From NCBI GenBank assembly GCA_030737835.1, contig CM060847.1:9128704-9192703 (forward strand): a stretch of DNA of 64,000 nt, written 5' to 3'. Positions within the stretch are counted from its first letter, which is position 1; every line of letters starts with the position of its first letter. A model generated the notes under the pieces. That model did no database searches, had not been told where the DNA came from, and worked only from the letters and a program-made list of their open reading frames with translations. The stretch comes from Acorus gramineus (taxonomy: Eukaryota > Streptophyta > Magnoliopsida > Acorales > Acoraceae). This document shows positions 36,801 through 48,058 of this stretch, piece by piece. Position numbers and translations under genes: made by a program.

Positions 36801-39800
36801 TTATTTTAATGTTACATACTTATCTTGGATAGTGTTATTCGGTGTAACTTTATTAGGATTACTTACTATCTAATAAAACCCTATTTTTAGATGTACGTAC
36901 TTATCTCGGATAATGCAATTCAGAATAACTTAATTTTGTTAATGTTATATAATGAAACATAATTTGAGATGTACATACTTCTCCAGGATAGTGTTATTGG
37001 GCATAAATTTATCAGGATAATATTATAGTATACAATATTATTTTTGATATACAATCTTGGATAGCATTATTCTAAATAATTTTTTATGACGAATTTATCC
37101 TAGATGGTGTAATTCAGAATATGTTTTATGGATAATGTTATATGATTGAAAATATTATCTTGGATATGCACATTTATTTTGGATGGTGTTATTTGAGATA
37201 ATTTTATCTAATATAAGATTCTTTTGGATATGACATATTATCTTTTATATAGTTACACTCATCTGGTTTTGTTAATGAATATTTGCTCAAGTATGCCATT
37301 GCTTTATAAATTTGTGTTTCTTCGATATATGCAATTTAAATTGCCAAGATGCTATTTTGGCAGGCAGTGGCAAGTGAAGGTGGAACTGATGATGCTCAGA
37401 GAAGGGGTGCTGCATTTGCTCGTGCTTTCTCTGCTCACTTAAGAAGGTAATTTATTACCTTTTCATGTGATGATGCCAAGGAATGGATATGCACATGTGC
37501 TTGTACTATATTTTCCTAGTATACATGCACCATTCAGCCATCTTCAATATAGGCTTGCACTGTGGCCCTTTAAGCCCATTTGGAGATTGGCTAGGTTTAT
37601 CGTACTCCTTACGTCACAATCATGGTCACCAAGTCCTCCAAACTTTCTCGAATGTTAGAAAAGGTATTCCAACTTGATACCTATCATACCTATTAGCTGA
37701 ACATAGTTTTGATAATCGAATTGCATGTTTTGAACATTCAGAATCCTGCCAACCATTTAGTTTGGATGATTTATCACATTCCTCATAATTTTAAAAGTTA
37801 TTCTTAATTGGCATCTTTGCATTCGCACCTAATATAAATTTATTTGCATGCATTTCTTGTACTAATGACAAAATACAGTTTAAAAATACTAAAATAGTTT
37901 CAATTATCTCCGTACTTATCATGTGTGATTTGTGAAAGTACACATACGGCATCGACTGGAACACTTGCCAAATATCAGCCATACATAAACTTTGTGACTG
38001 GTCAGTTGGTCACAAACAGTGCTCAGACTCAAGCCACCATCTAGTCAGTGGATGGTTCATGCTTTTCTCTGCCTCTTGGTCCCCTCGTGCTTCTTTCATT
38101 ACCCTCTCCTCCTCTGGCACTGCAAGCCTAAGTTGATGCCAGGCTAGTCTCCATCCTGATTTTCATAAGGTTTGGCCCAGGAGATCTGCATGAATTAGTT
38201 AGAAAATCATGTACAACCATGATAGGAAGCAGCTCAGTTCAATAATTGACAGTTGTAACTGTGTGATTGCCGAGTTTCTCCTAAATGAAGACACTGATAA
38301 TTAAGCAGACTAGAGGCTAGAGCTTGTTCATCATGTCATCGCATTATAAAAAGTATGGCATTTTTTTTCCTTTTGTTTATTAATCAATCACATTATGATG
38401 TAGATTGATGGAAGAACCGGCTGCTTACGGGAAATTAGGCTTGGCTAATCTTTTGGAGCTGAGGGAGGAGTGCTTGAGAGAATTTCAGTTTGTAGATGCT
38501 TACTTTTCCATCAAGCAAAGGTATGTGAGCTGAACTTGTATGGATTGATCAGTGGAGTTATTTAGCATGTTTATTCAAAAATTTGGGTGTTTTTTTTTTT
38601 TTTTTTGTGGATGGATGGGGTTTCTATCAGATTGGTTACATGATATCTAAATTCATTTACAGGGAAAATGAAGCATCTCTTGCTGTCTTACCTGACCTTT
38701 TAATGGAGCTTGATAGCATGGCTGAGGTATGTATACTAGTTTTTTTAAAAAAAACATCCTGCATCTGGTGCTTGTTTTGATAAGCTAATCCTATAACCCA
38801 TAACTTTATTGTACTCTGACTCTCTCAGCATTGTTAATTTGGATGGTAAAGTCAGCCAGAATTGAATATACTATCAAATGTTATATATACTATTCAATTT
38901 TGAATAAAATCTGAATCCCAGATAGTGAGCAAATAATTGTCCCCTATTAGATTGAAGAAAGTTCATGTTCAGACAGAGATGCTTGTATAACTAACTATTT
39001 TAAATATTTTATTTGTAGGATGCACGATTGCTTGCTCTTATTGAAGGTGTTCTTGCTGCAAATATCTTCGATTGGGGATCCCGTGCTTGTGTGGACCTTT
39101 ATCATAAAGGAACCATCATTGAAATATATCGCATGAGCCGTAAAAAGATGCATCGTCCATGGCGAGTAAGCAATTCATGTTCACTGAAATTTGCAACTTC
39201 AATTAATTCCAAATCATACCAAGAAATCTGAATTCTGTACCTCTTGAAAGAAAATATTATGCCTTTTCAAGTAGGTTGGAGAGCATAGGTCTGAAATTTG
39301 CAATTTATCAAGGGAAATTATTTATTTGCGCTTACTTCAAGGGTTTTTGTGTTTTTTGTCAGAGTTGAATTGTAGGTCAAGATCATCTGTTTTTGTGCTT
39401 TCAGGTAGATGATTTTGATGCATTTAATAAAAGAATGCTTGGTTCTGGAGACAAAAAGCCCCAACCACACAAGAGAGCATTGCTTTTTGTTGATAACTCT
39501 GGTGCTGATGTGGTTCTTGGAATGCTTCCACTCGCACGAGAACTTCTCCGGCGTGGAACTGAGGTAACTCATAGATGTGTCCATCATCATCATCTTAATT
39601 GTCTAATGTCTGCTTTAACTTTTTTTATTTAGTCCGCTTTAACTTTTTTTATTTAGTCCGCTATTCTGTCCAAGAATTAAATCTTTTTTATCATGAGGAA
39701 CTCTAGCGTTAGTTGGGAAAATCCTGGATGCAGATAATCATGTGCATCATAGAAGATCTAAGGGGATTCTAACTCGAGACCTTTGAGGAGAAAACTTGTG

Positions 39801-41731
39801 GCTCCTAGCCAAAGAGTCATATATTTGGGTGGTTAGATTGCAAACAATATTGAGTTAATATTTAATATTCTTTATTCACTGCTTATTCCGAAGCTAGAAA
39901 GTTGCCCCATCCTATAGCATAGTGGTTTACAACAGAATTTGCAACCATGAGGTCTTGGGGGTACAAATCGCACCTCTTACCTACCCAGAAAAACAAAAAG
40001 TTTCTCCATCCATCTTTTCTTGTTTGATGATCTTGCGATACTTCCCATTAAAGTGGAGTTGACATCCTTGCACTTTTTTTTTCTGACCAGTTCATCGTGA
40101 TGCATCCATGCTAGAAGCACTTTCACAAATATATAATGGCAATCAAATTCTAAACACCTTACTAAATTGCAAAAAGAAGAATGATACTTTCAAAATTCCA
40201 TGTCTCAGTGGGCCTATAATTGAGCTGCGGTTACTGTTTACCTGCATTCCAATCCCATGCTGACCTACAATCTCACTGAAATGTTCTTTGCAGATTGTTT
40301 GTGATAAAAAAAGATTTATATGACTAACTGAATGTGCTTACATTTGCAGGTGGTACTGGTTGGGAATTCCTTACCCGCGCTAAACGATGTTACAGCAATG
40401 GAACTTCCTGAAATTGTTGCTGAGGCGGCCAAGGTTGGTTGGTAGATCACAAGTTTTCAAATCGCTTTTCATGACTTAATCCAATATTGGTCAATTACCT
40501 CTGTCCATAAAAGACTCTTCTGGAGCTGTTATCCTTTTCAGGATTCTTATTTTTTTTTCTATTACAGTATTGTGACACACTTCGAAAGGCTGCTGAAGCT
40601 GGAGGCCTCCTCATGGATGCAATGGTAAACATCCAAGACAGTTCCGTGGATAACGTGGCTTCGGTTCCATTGATGGTGGTGGTCGAGAACGGGTGTGGGA
40701 GCCCATGTATAGACTTTCATCAAGTAAGCTCAGAGCTTGCCGCTGCTGCAAAAGATGCCGATCTGGTGAGCTCTCAACCTCAACTTTTACTCAATGCATC
40801 CCTTTTTGTCAATCTGATTCAGCTTTTGCAATTTTATATTTCAAATAATTAATTCTAAGGGGTATATTAGTCTTCAAATGTTGATTTTAAACTCTGGTTT
40901 TGATATGTTATAATAGTCAACAAATTAGGAAAAGTTGGGGAGAGAAGCTTTTCTAAAAAAAGTCTGGATGAGGGTTTTTTTTTTTTTATTTAAAAAAAAA
41001 AACAGTTTTTGAAATTTGGTTTTTGATGTGCCTAAGCCTCTACCAACCATGAATCGAAGAGCGACGATACCCTCAGCCCTTTTTGTATCCCCATTTACAG
41101 TCACCATATCATCAACAGGGTCACATTATACAGTGTATACTCCACTATGTCAATAAGTACGAAAAATTAAAAATTTATGTATTCAATTCATACGAATTTA
41201 TAATTCCATTTTTTTGTAAAAAAAAAAAAAAAAAAATTGTATTTCATTAGCTAAGTATATACTAAAAAATCAAAACTTTTGCAGGCTGCAAAAGTGAATG
41301 TGAAAAGGACAGCGTTAACATATTCCAAAATCAAATGCATCATGTCATGATGGCAGTCTTGGAATGGAAATTCTTGATTTTTGAGTATTCAACAATTGAC
41401 ATTAGTCTTAACAAACTACAAAATTAGCAATGTTTCATCACTCTTTTTTTTTCATTTTTTTCCTCTTGTTATCTGAATATTGAATTGCTGCAGATAATCT
41501 TGGAAGGAATGGGGAGAGCTCTTCATACCAACTTCAATGCTCGCTTTAAATGCGATACTCTGAAGGTAAACCCTTTTAAAATTTTCTGTTGGGAAACATG
41601 TGATCTGACCTGACTTAATAAAGCAATTGAACTTGCCCCAGCTTGCAATGGTGAAGAATCAGAGATTGGCAGAAAAGCTTATCAAAGGCAACATTTACGA
41701 CTGCGTTTGTCGATTTGAACCATCTTGTTGA
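27859..41731 (+). CDS. PANK2: Pantothenate kinase 2 fused to DUF89 phosphatase domain (CoA synthesis)
   Basis: Phosphorylates pantothenate, the first committed step to CoA. The C-terminal DUF89 domain is thought to remove phosphate from 4'-phosphopantetheine-type metabolites. There are 22 exons: 27859-28117, 29342-29554, 29866-29924, 30680-30796, 32153-32272, 32370-32464, 32539-32632, 32938-33069, 33713-33825, 34264-34456, 35390-35604, 36276-36320, 36481-36529, 37364-37446, 38404-38520, 38663-38726, 39019-39165, 39405-39563, 40350-40433, 40568-40765, 41494-41565 and 41642-41731. They total 2718 nt and 905 residues, near the usual plant PANK2 length, and every junction keeps frame. Kinase motifs: [41 protein letters not shown]89 motifs: FVDNSGAD (Asp735-Asp740) and [11 protein letters not shown]. 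Intron 10 uses a GC donor (AAG|GCAAGT). The start could instead be the Met of [10 protein letters not shown]. Inverted repeats flank the gene. Confidence 0.95.
36780..37230 (+). repeat. Degenerate ~100-bp minisatellite in PANK2 intron 13
   Basis: Recurring order of GATGTACATACTT, CTTGGATAGTGTTATTC, a TAACTTTAT/TAATTTTAT block and TAATAAAAT, repeated about four to five times with heavy divergence between exons 13 and 14. No coding content. Confidence 0.5.
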
Positions 41732-41745
41732 GTAGTCCTTTCTTC

Positions 41746-43544
41746 GGCTTGCGACATCAAAAAACAATTCTCTTCAATTCATTTCACCCGTTCTCCATAT
41801 TTTGTTTGTTAAAGTAATTTAGATTCTGTAAGTTGTAACATAGTAACTTTTTTATGAATATCATATCTGGATAGACCTTTATTTGTCATTTCATTTAATT
41901 AGTGTAAGTTTATAAAAAAGTTGAAATTTTGTCCCCGTTTAGAATTAATCTTTAAATACACTGTTCTCAACCATTTTTTTTTCCATAAAAAACTAGAGTC
42001 AAAGTTTAAATGCCCATCTAGAATCGATTATTTAAAAATTGATTTTGTTTAAGATCATGCAAAAGCTTCGCCGAAGCAAAATCCAATCAAAACCACATTT
42101 GACCCTCCATGTTTGGGTAGCAGAACATGGGGGAATAGAATGGAATAGGAGTGATGAGCTAAAAAATATTGTTTATTAGATGCGAAAAATATAACCCTCT
42201 GTCATCTACATGATATCTGCATAATTATAACTCCATGAAAATACATATGTAAATCTAAATAACCCCTATGTAAGGTTATCTAATCATAGCAAGAGTAATT
42301 TTAACCTCATGTATAAATCTAAATAACCTTTTTGTAAGATAATTTAACCATAGTCATAGGAAGAGTAATTTTAACGCCATATGTAAAATCTCCATTTTAC
42401 CTATGTATGTAAACATTAAACCCACGACTGGACCTCTGCAGCTTCACACTTCCAAATCAATTTATGCAATCTCGTGGCTCATCCTTTGGTTAGCAAAAAT
42501 CATTTTTGACAAATCATGAAACAATTAAAATATATTTTAAAGACAATTTATATTGAAACATTATTATCAAATATAAAATGTCCTTTAGGTACTAGATAAT
42601 CTAACTAGTCCTGAATCATTAATTGGTATGTCAAATGTTACTCAAAATCATTAATGGCTATATATTTTTATTCTCAATTTTTAAGGATTTAGTAGGTTGT
42701 TCAATGAGTAACAATTGAGCTCATAAAAGGTAAAGCGGACAAATATCTTGCTTTGTAAGCTTAGAACATTACATGACAGGACCATGACCATAAGCAACCA
42801 AAGGGTTAAATTTTCTTCATAAAATCCCACAAGATCGCCCATGGACCATATGTATAAAGACACTCATCAAGTTTACAGCAGGATGTATTGCATATTGAGA
42901 AATATGTGGGGAAATGTGTGGGGCACAATGACAGGCACAACTCGCACAGAAGGCATGGCCAGCAATTTCAGTGTATACATCCATATACAGAATGTCTCAA
43001 ACAACACCAGATTATGACTCGCATCTTAAAATTACGACCATCTATGTTAATCAGAGCAAGTGTGGGTTATGATAATCAGTGCCCAGATTCCCAGTAATAT
43101 ATAAGGAATGATGCATGTATACATATAATGGATATATATATAAACCTTTTAGAATTAAAATTTGGATCAGTTTTATATACTTAAAGTCAACTCTATTTCC
43201 ACACCAAAAAAAAAAAAAAAAACTCTCCCTTCTCACTGTTGGTTCCATCCTACATCCTATTTAGAAAAAGAATGAAGAAAAAAACACACACACACACATG
43301 CGAGCCCAGCTATCAAACATTTGCGATGCATGCGTGAATATGAAAACACATGATAACATAGAGATCAACATTTTATCTCTCTTCCAATACATACATGAAT
43401 GTGAAACACTTGTGAAGGCATACACATGTCAAAACTATAAATTGATAGAAAATTATGGGCCATAATACTAGATTTAAAATGTGCTATGTATTTTCAGAAT
43501 TCAAAGGCATAGAATGCTCCAAACAAGAGAATCATTATCTGTAA
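41746..43544 (+). repeat. Segment downstream of PANK2, source copy (A) of the long inverted repeat
   Basis: Present again in reverse complement at 17716-19379. It starts 15 bases after the PANK2 stop codon, so it includes the PANK2 3' UTR, and ends about 105 bases before the stop codon of the convergent F-box gene. It carries one end of a family-1 MITE near 42100-42170 (CATGTTTGGGTAGC) and an ACACACAC run at about 43285-43299. The ORF at 42888-43097 is shared with the other copy only because the DNA is duplicated. Confidence 0.85.
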
Positions 43545-43649
43545 GAACAAAGATTGCCTCTCTGAAAGAAATAAAAAAAACTACAAAACTTACATATAAG
43601 AAACCTACTACTTACATAAAAGAGAGAGATCATCTAGTTTTTCCTTCTT

Positions 43650-45110
43650 TTATGGATTGGGAAGAACCCATAGAGGATATGGATATAAATTCTTCAAATC
43701 ATTGTCACAAAGTGAAGTGAAGCTTCTGTCCTCCATATGGAAGACGCCTGAATCCCCACCCCGACCATCCTCGTAGACCGAATCAAACCTGTCGTCATCC
43801 GTGAAATAGATCGAATTCCCTTTGCATTCCTTGAAATTCCTAGAAGAGACCCAAATTGAGGAATTCATTCCCAAGAACAACACCCCATCATCCAAGCTTT
43901 TAGTCTCCACCCACTGCGTCCCCATTTCATCCAATTTGAATACACGGAACTCGAATGTCAGGTGACGACGCTCATACACACATCTGAACGAGTACTTGTA
44001 GTGCCTCAATATAAACAACAGTCCTGATGGGCCTGCTACAAGATACTTCCGGGTACGTAATCCGAAGAGATCAACATCCAATTTGGTTTCATAAGCTTTC
44101 ACCTCCAACTTCGGCACTGTTATCCCTTGTCCTCCTCCTTGGTGAAGGAGATCAATGGTCGCAATCTCCGTATCATTGTCAACCAGGTATAAATTATCCT
44201 TGTAAAAGATGGCATCAGATACATAATCCAATTGAGTCTTTATCATGGTCCACCGCGCATCGCCTGGCCTGCAATAGTACATACTAGTGCTAATCCTTAG
44301 GCATAAGAAAATGGCACAGTTAAGGGGGTCCGTTGGTTCCGCAGACCAGACAGCCTTGTAGATGTAATGATCCCGCATGCCCTCCCCGAACATCATCACT
44401 TGGTATCCCTCGATGAACTCGTCTTTAACTGCAAACTCAAGAGAGCCGTGGGAGCTCGGCTTGGGGTCGGAAATGAGGTTGAGGTTGGTCCTGAGACACA
44501 GTGATAAAGTTTAGTAAATGTTAGCAAAATGTCACGTTCCATATATTACATGTACATTCGTAAATCATACAAGGTAAATATGAAAAAATACAGAGACAAT
44601 TAGACTATTTTTAGATAATGTAAGTATCAATAAATTTCATATACATAATGTTTAGTATGATATACGAAAGTATTTTAATAAATATTTGAAAAAAAAAAGT
44701 AAGGAGCACTATCTATACCTACTGAGGGGAGGGAGGAGGACAAGTGCATTGGAGAAGGGGTTGAACATGTAGATGCGGAGGCTGTCGTCGATCATGCAAA
44801 CCCATCCGTTGGATGAGGATCCGATGCATCTCACTGGACTTGGTGGTCGATCGGGAAGTTTGACGGGGTGCACTTTGCGCTCGAATGGGCTGTAGAGGGC
44901 GTAGTCGCGTCTGTTGTTGCCGGTGGTCGTGGTTCTACGGGACAGCAAGAGAAAAGGGAACCCGAGATGGAGGGGTCGGGGGATGTCGACCATGGAGGAT
45001 TGCCATGACTTGCAGATGCTACCCAAGCGGATGTAATCCGAGAGGTGCTCTATTTGCTTCAAAATTGAGTCCACTATATCTTTATGAATATCAGACCAAT
45101 CCACCTCCAT
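43650..45110 (-). CDS. F-box protein with DUF295 domain
   Basis: Two exons, 45110-44719 and 44490-43650, join at an AG|G codon (SR-TNLNLISDPKP) to give 410 residues. The N-terminus has an F-box-like segment (WSDIHKDIVDSILKQIEHLS, then LGSICKSWQSSM), which in this family binds SKP1 in an SCF ubiquitin ligase. The rest is the DUF295 beta-propeller-like region: IYMFNPFSNALVLLPPL, ARWTMIKTQLDYVSDAIFYK, AGPSGLLFILRH, GDSGVFHMEDRSF, ending LYPYPLWVLPNP. Length and layout are normal. DUF295 F-box genes turn over quickly in plants, and truncated relatives lie on both sides in this window. It is transcribed towards PANK2. Target proteins cannot be inferred. The intron (44491-44718) is GT-AG. Confidence 0.88.
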
Positions 45111-45300
45111 TTATATATATTACTTCAAAAATAAATAAAAAAATATCGATTGATTGTGTGTGTATAACTTGGTAGGGTATTTATAGTGGAGGAATTACCA
45201 GACTTTATTTTTGGAATCATTCAAAAATATATATATACTGTTAAGATATCCGATGAGGTGTTCAATCAAACAATATGCAGTTTGGATATCAAAAATTAAT

Positions 45301-45578
45301 GGGATTTTTAGTTTTAAGTCCCCACAGATCATCATATTTAGTGATCGATCCCTTCTTTTTTCGTATTTAGGTTTTAATTCCCGATTTAAAGAATAATTCA
45401 TAGATAGGTTCCTCACAGGGATTAAAAAGTAAATTAAATAATTTATGGATAGTTCCTCTCAGAGTCTTAGGGACTAAAAAAGAACTATCATTTAAATCTG
45501 GGGACTAAAACCTAAATACGAAGAATAAGAATCGATCACTAAATATGATGGTTTGTGGGGACTTAAACTAAAAATCCC
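45301..45578. mobile_element. Mutator-like MITE with exact 9-bp target duplication
   Basis: Inverted ends of about 85 bp start GGGATTTTTAGTTT and include AAGTCCCC, ATATTTAGTGATCGAT and TATTTAGGTTTTA. Both flanks are AAAATTAAT (45292-45300 and 45579-45587), an exact 9-bp direct repeat. It is 278 bp long and non-coding. The 9-bp duplication and long inverted ends fit the Mutator superfamily. Confidence 0.8.
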
Positions 45579-45587
45579 AAAATTAAT

Positions 45588-46875
45588 TTGTGGATTGCTT
45601 GGAAAGTGTGTTGGGATTCCGGGATGGCCTGTGTCAACGAAGGGGGCGGTTATACCCACCACCGTTTTTATTTTACCCACAACCCTATTAAGTCAGTCAT
45701 TGAATTTTTTTGTCACATGGGGTTGTCGTGAGTACTTTTCTAGATCAATGACCTAATCTATCTTAGTGTTTTGTGGATATTTATTAAAGATTTAAATAGT
45801 GATTTGGATGAAATAAAAAAAAAATTTGTTTCACCAAATATTTTAGCCGATTTCCCCTCTTGAAATTAATTTAGAATACACATATATCCATCAATAGATA
45901 TTTTTTGTATTTGTAATATGATATATTTTATATCTCACAAACTAGATTCTATCTCACAAAAATATTATTTTAGATCTTATCCGATTTTAATTAATAAAAT
46001 ATCATAAAATCAATTTAAATTTAATATTCATTTGATTATTAATTTTCATAACAAATTTTATAATTAATTTCGGGTTAGAAATAATTTGAACTTTGGATCT
46101 TATTTTTCACCATGAAACAATCATTTTTTGAGAAAATCCATTTGATATGCATAAGTGTAAATCAAAAATATCTTTTCAACGAGATCTTTATAACTCCAAT
46201 CGGAGTTATACACGAAAAGTTACAATTTTTTAAAACTGATCAAAATAAATACAGATAAAAATGGATCTTAATTATGAAACTAAAAAAATGTTTTAATGAT
46301 AGTCAAATTTAAATATTCGATTTCCAATATTCAAAATACACAAAGATATTAATAACTATTTTTATATTTAAAATTAAATTTGAAAGAATTTTATTATAAG
46401 AAAAAAAATGTTATTAATATAAAATATAATAATAATCATTTAATTTACAAAAAAATATATAATAGATATAATAATCGGTTTTTTATTTTGAAAATAAAAA
46501 AGTCATTTTTAATTATTTTAGAATTTTAAAATTATTTTTTATAATTAAAAATCATTTTATTGACAATAATATGTTATATCAAAATAATTGACAATCATTT
46601 AGGATATAAATGACAATCATTGACAATAATTGAAAATAATTGACAATCATTTATATTTTATTGACAATCATTTTTTAAAATTCAATTTAAAATATAGATA
46701 TAAATGTATCAAAATAAACAAACAAAATAGGTTATATCTATAAAAAATTACAATTTATTTAGGATGAAATGAAGGTTCCAAAAAATATATATAAATGCCC
46801 CACCTCTCCTACTGAATTCTTTTTTTTTTTATTTCTAGGCCTTTATTTCAAGATGATTTCATATATATATATATG
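45588..46875. other. Very AT-rich intergenic stretch
   Basis: At 45638 the words GGGGGCGGTTATACCCACC resemble the terminus of the 3488-4052 element, but no partner end is seen nearby. From about 45780 to 46870 composition is extremely AT-rich. A short-period repeat of TTGACAATCATT/TTGACAATAAT lies at about 46558-46680, and an (AT)n run at 46861-46874 ends where the PANK2 terminal-exon copy begins. Confidence 0.6.
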
Positions 46876-47870
46876 TCTGACCTGACTTAATAAAGCAATT
46901 GAACTTGCCCCAGCTTGCAATGGTGAAGAATCAGAGATTGGCAGAAAAGCTTATCAAAGGCAACATTTACGACTGCGTTTGTCGATTTGAACCATCTTGT
47001 TGAGTAGTCCTTTCTTCGGCTTGGGACATCAAAAAAATGATTATCTTCTACTCATCTCACCCCTTCGCGAAATTTTGTATATTAAATAAATCTAGCTCTT
47101 GTAACATAGTAACTATATATGAATATCATTTATGGATAGACCATTCCATGTCATTTCAATTAAATAGTGTTAAGTTTACAAAGTTTTGATTTTTGTGTCA
47201 GTTTAGAATTTAATTTTGAAAAAACAGTTTATGATTTAAGCACTGTTTAGGTAGCAACATAAGTTATTATGAGATAGATAATTATTTCAACATTAATAAG
47301 AAATAATTCATTTTTGTTTGATTATATTTTTCATTTTTCTTATTAGAAATATAATATTGAAGTTTTTATTGTTTGATTGATTATGGATGATAAGTAAATA
47401 AGAAGTGATAATGAATAATAAAATGGGAAATGATTTGACATGTGACATTCTTAATTTATAAAAAGTAATAACATACGATTTGACATGTAATCCTCTTATA
47501 TCAGTGAGAAAATTGGATTGAATAACACAAATTTAGAGAGGATTTAGAATGCTAATACCAACTTATTCCTACGTATTATAACATAGTTATACCCACTTAT
47601 TTGTTAACAAACAGAATTTTTAGTTTATTCACCCTTATTCAACTCTATTCCCACTTGTTCCACTACCCAAACAGGCTATAATAAATTTATTAAAATAGTC
47701 GATTCTAAAAAAGTTATTTTCAACCATCTTTTTTTCATACAAGTGTTTTGTTAACTTTTAAAAACCAGCAAGTGAAGTTCAAAAATACTCACATGGAACC
47801 AATTATTTAAAAACAGATTTTGCTTTCAATTATGTAAAAGTTGATTTTGCAAAAGCAAAATCCAATAAAA
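46876..47870 (+). pseudogene. Direct duplicate of the PANK2 terminal exon and downstream DNA
   Basis: Positions 46876-47023 are identical by eye to 41604-41751. This covers the end of intron 21, the whole last exon ([13 protein letters not shown] ... CRFEPSC-stop) and 20 bases after the stop. From 47024 onward similarity to 41752 ff. drops to roughly 80% with indels. It then continues on the far side of a MITE (47241-47676) up to about 47870, corresponding to about 42090. No other PANK2 exon lies upstream, so this is an orphan exon and not a gene. Confidence 0.85.
47241..47676 (-). mobile_element. MITE, family 1 (copy F), inserted in the PANK2 3' duplicate
   Basis: Left end GCACTGTTTAGGTAGC, right end CACTACCCAAACAGGC, with TAA next to both ends (a Harbinger-like trait, weak evidence). 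The interior runs in the opposite sense to copies A, B and E: ATTTGACATGTGACA, TTTGACATGTAATCC, ACCAACTTATTCC. Since the other PANK2 downstream copy lacks it here, the insertion came after the duplication. Confidence 0.6.
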
Positions 47871-48058
47871 AAAAAACATGAGCCGCCCAATGATCTTGTT
47901 CAAATGATACAAGGGAATCACTTTTGTGATTTTTCAACCGAACATATTTAAAGGGACTGCATGACTGCTCAGACATCCAAAATTGTGTTTTCCTAGTGCA
48001 TTTAAACATCATATTCAACTACATGAAATAATTAATACTGATACATGAAAAAAATTAA

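Noticed and set aside
39895-39990. SINE-like words (ATAGCATAGTGGTTTACAA and GGGTACAAATCG) in PANK2 intron 18
   Set aside because: Box A and box B are suggestive, but no body or tail can be defined, so it is not listed as an element.
18159-43097. Conserved short ORF (65-69 codons, starting MHIEKYVG) at 18356-18159 and 42888-43097
   Set aside because: Conservation comes from the whole segment being duplicated. The surrounding non-coding DNA is equally similar and the second copy has an in-frame insertion.
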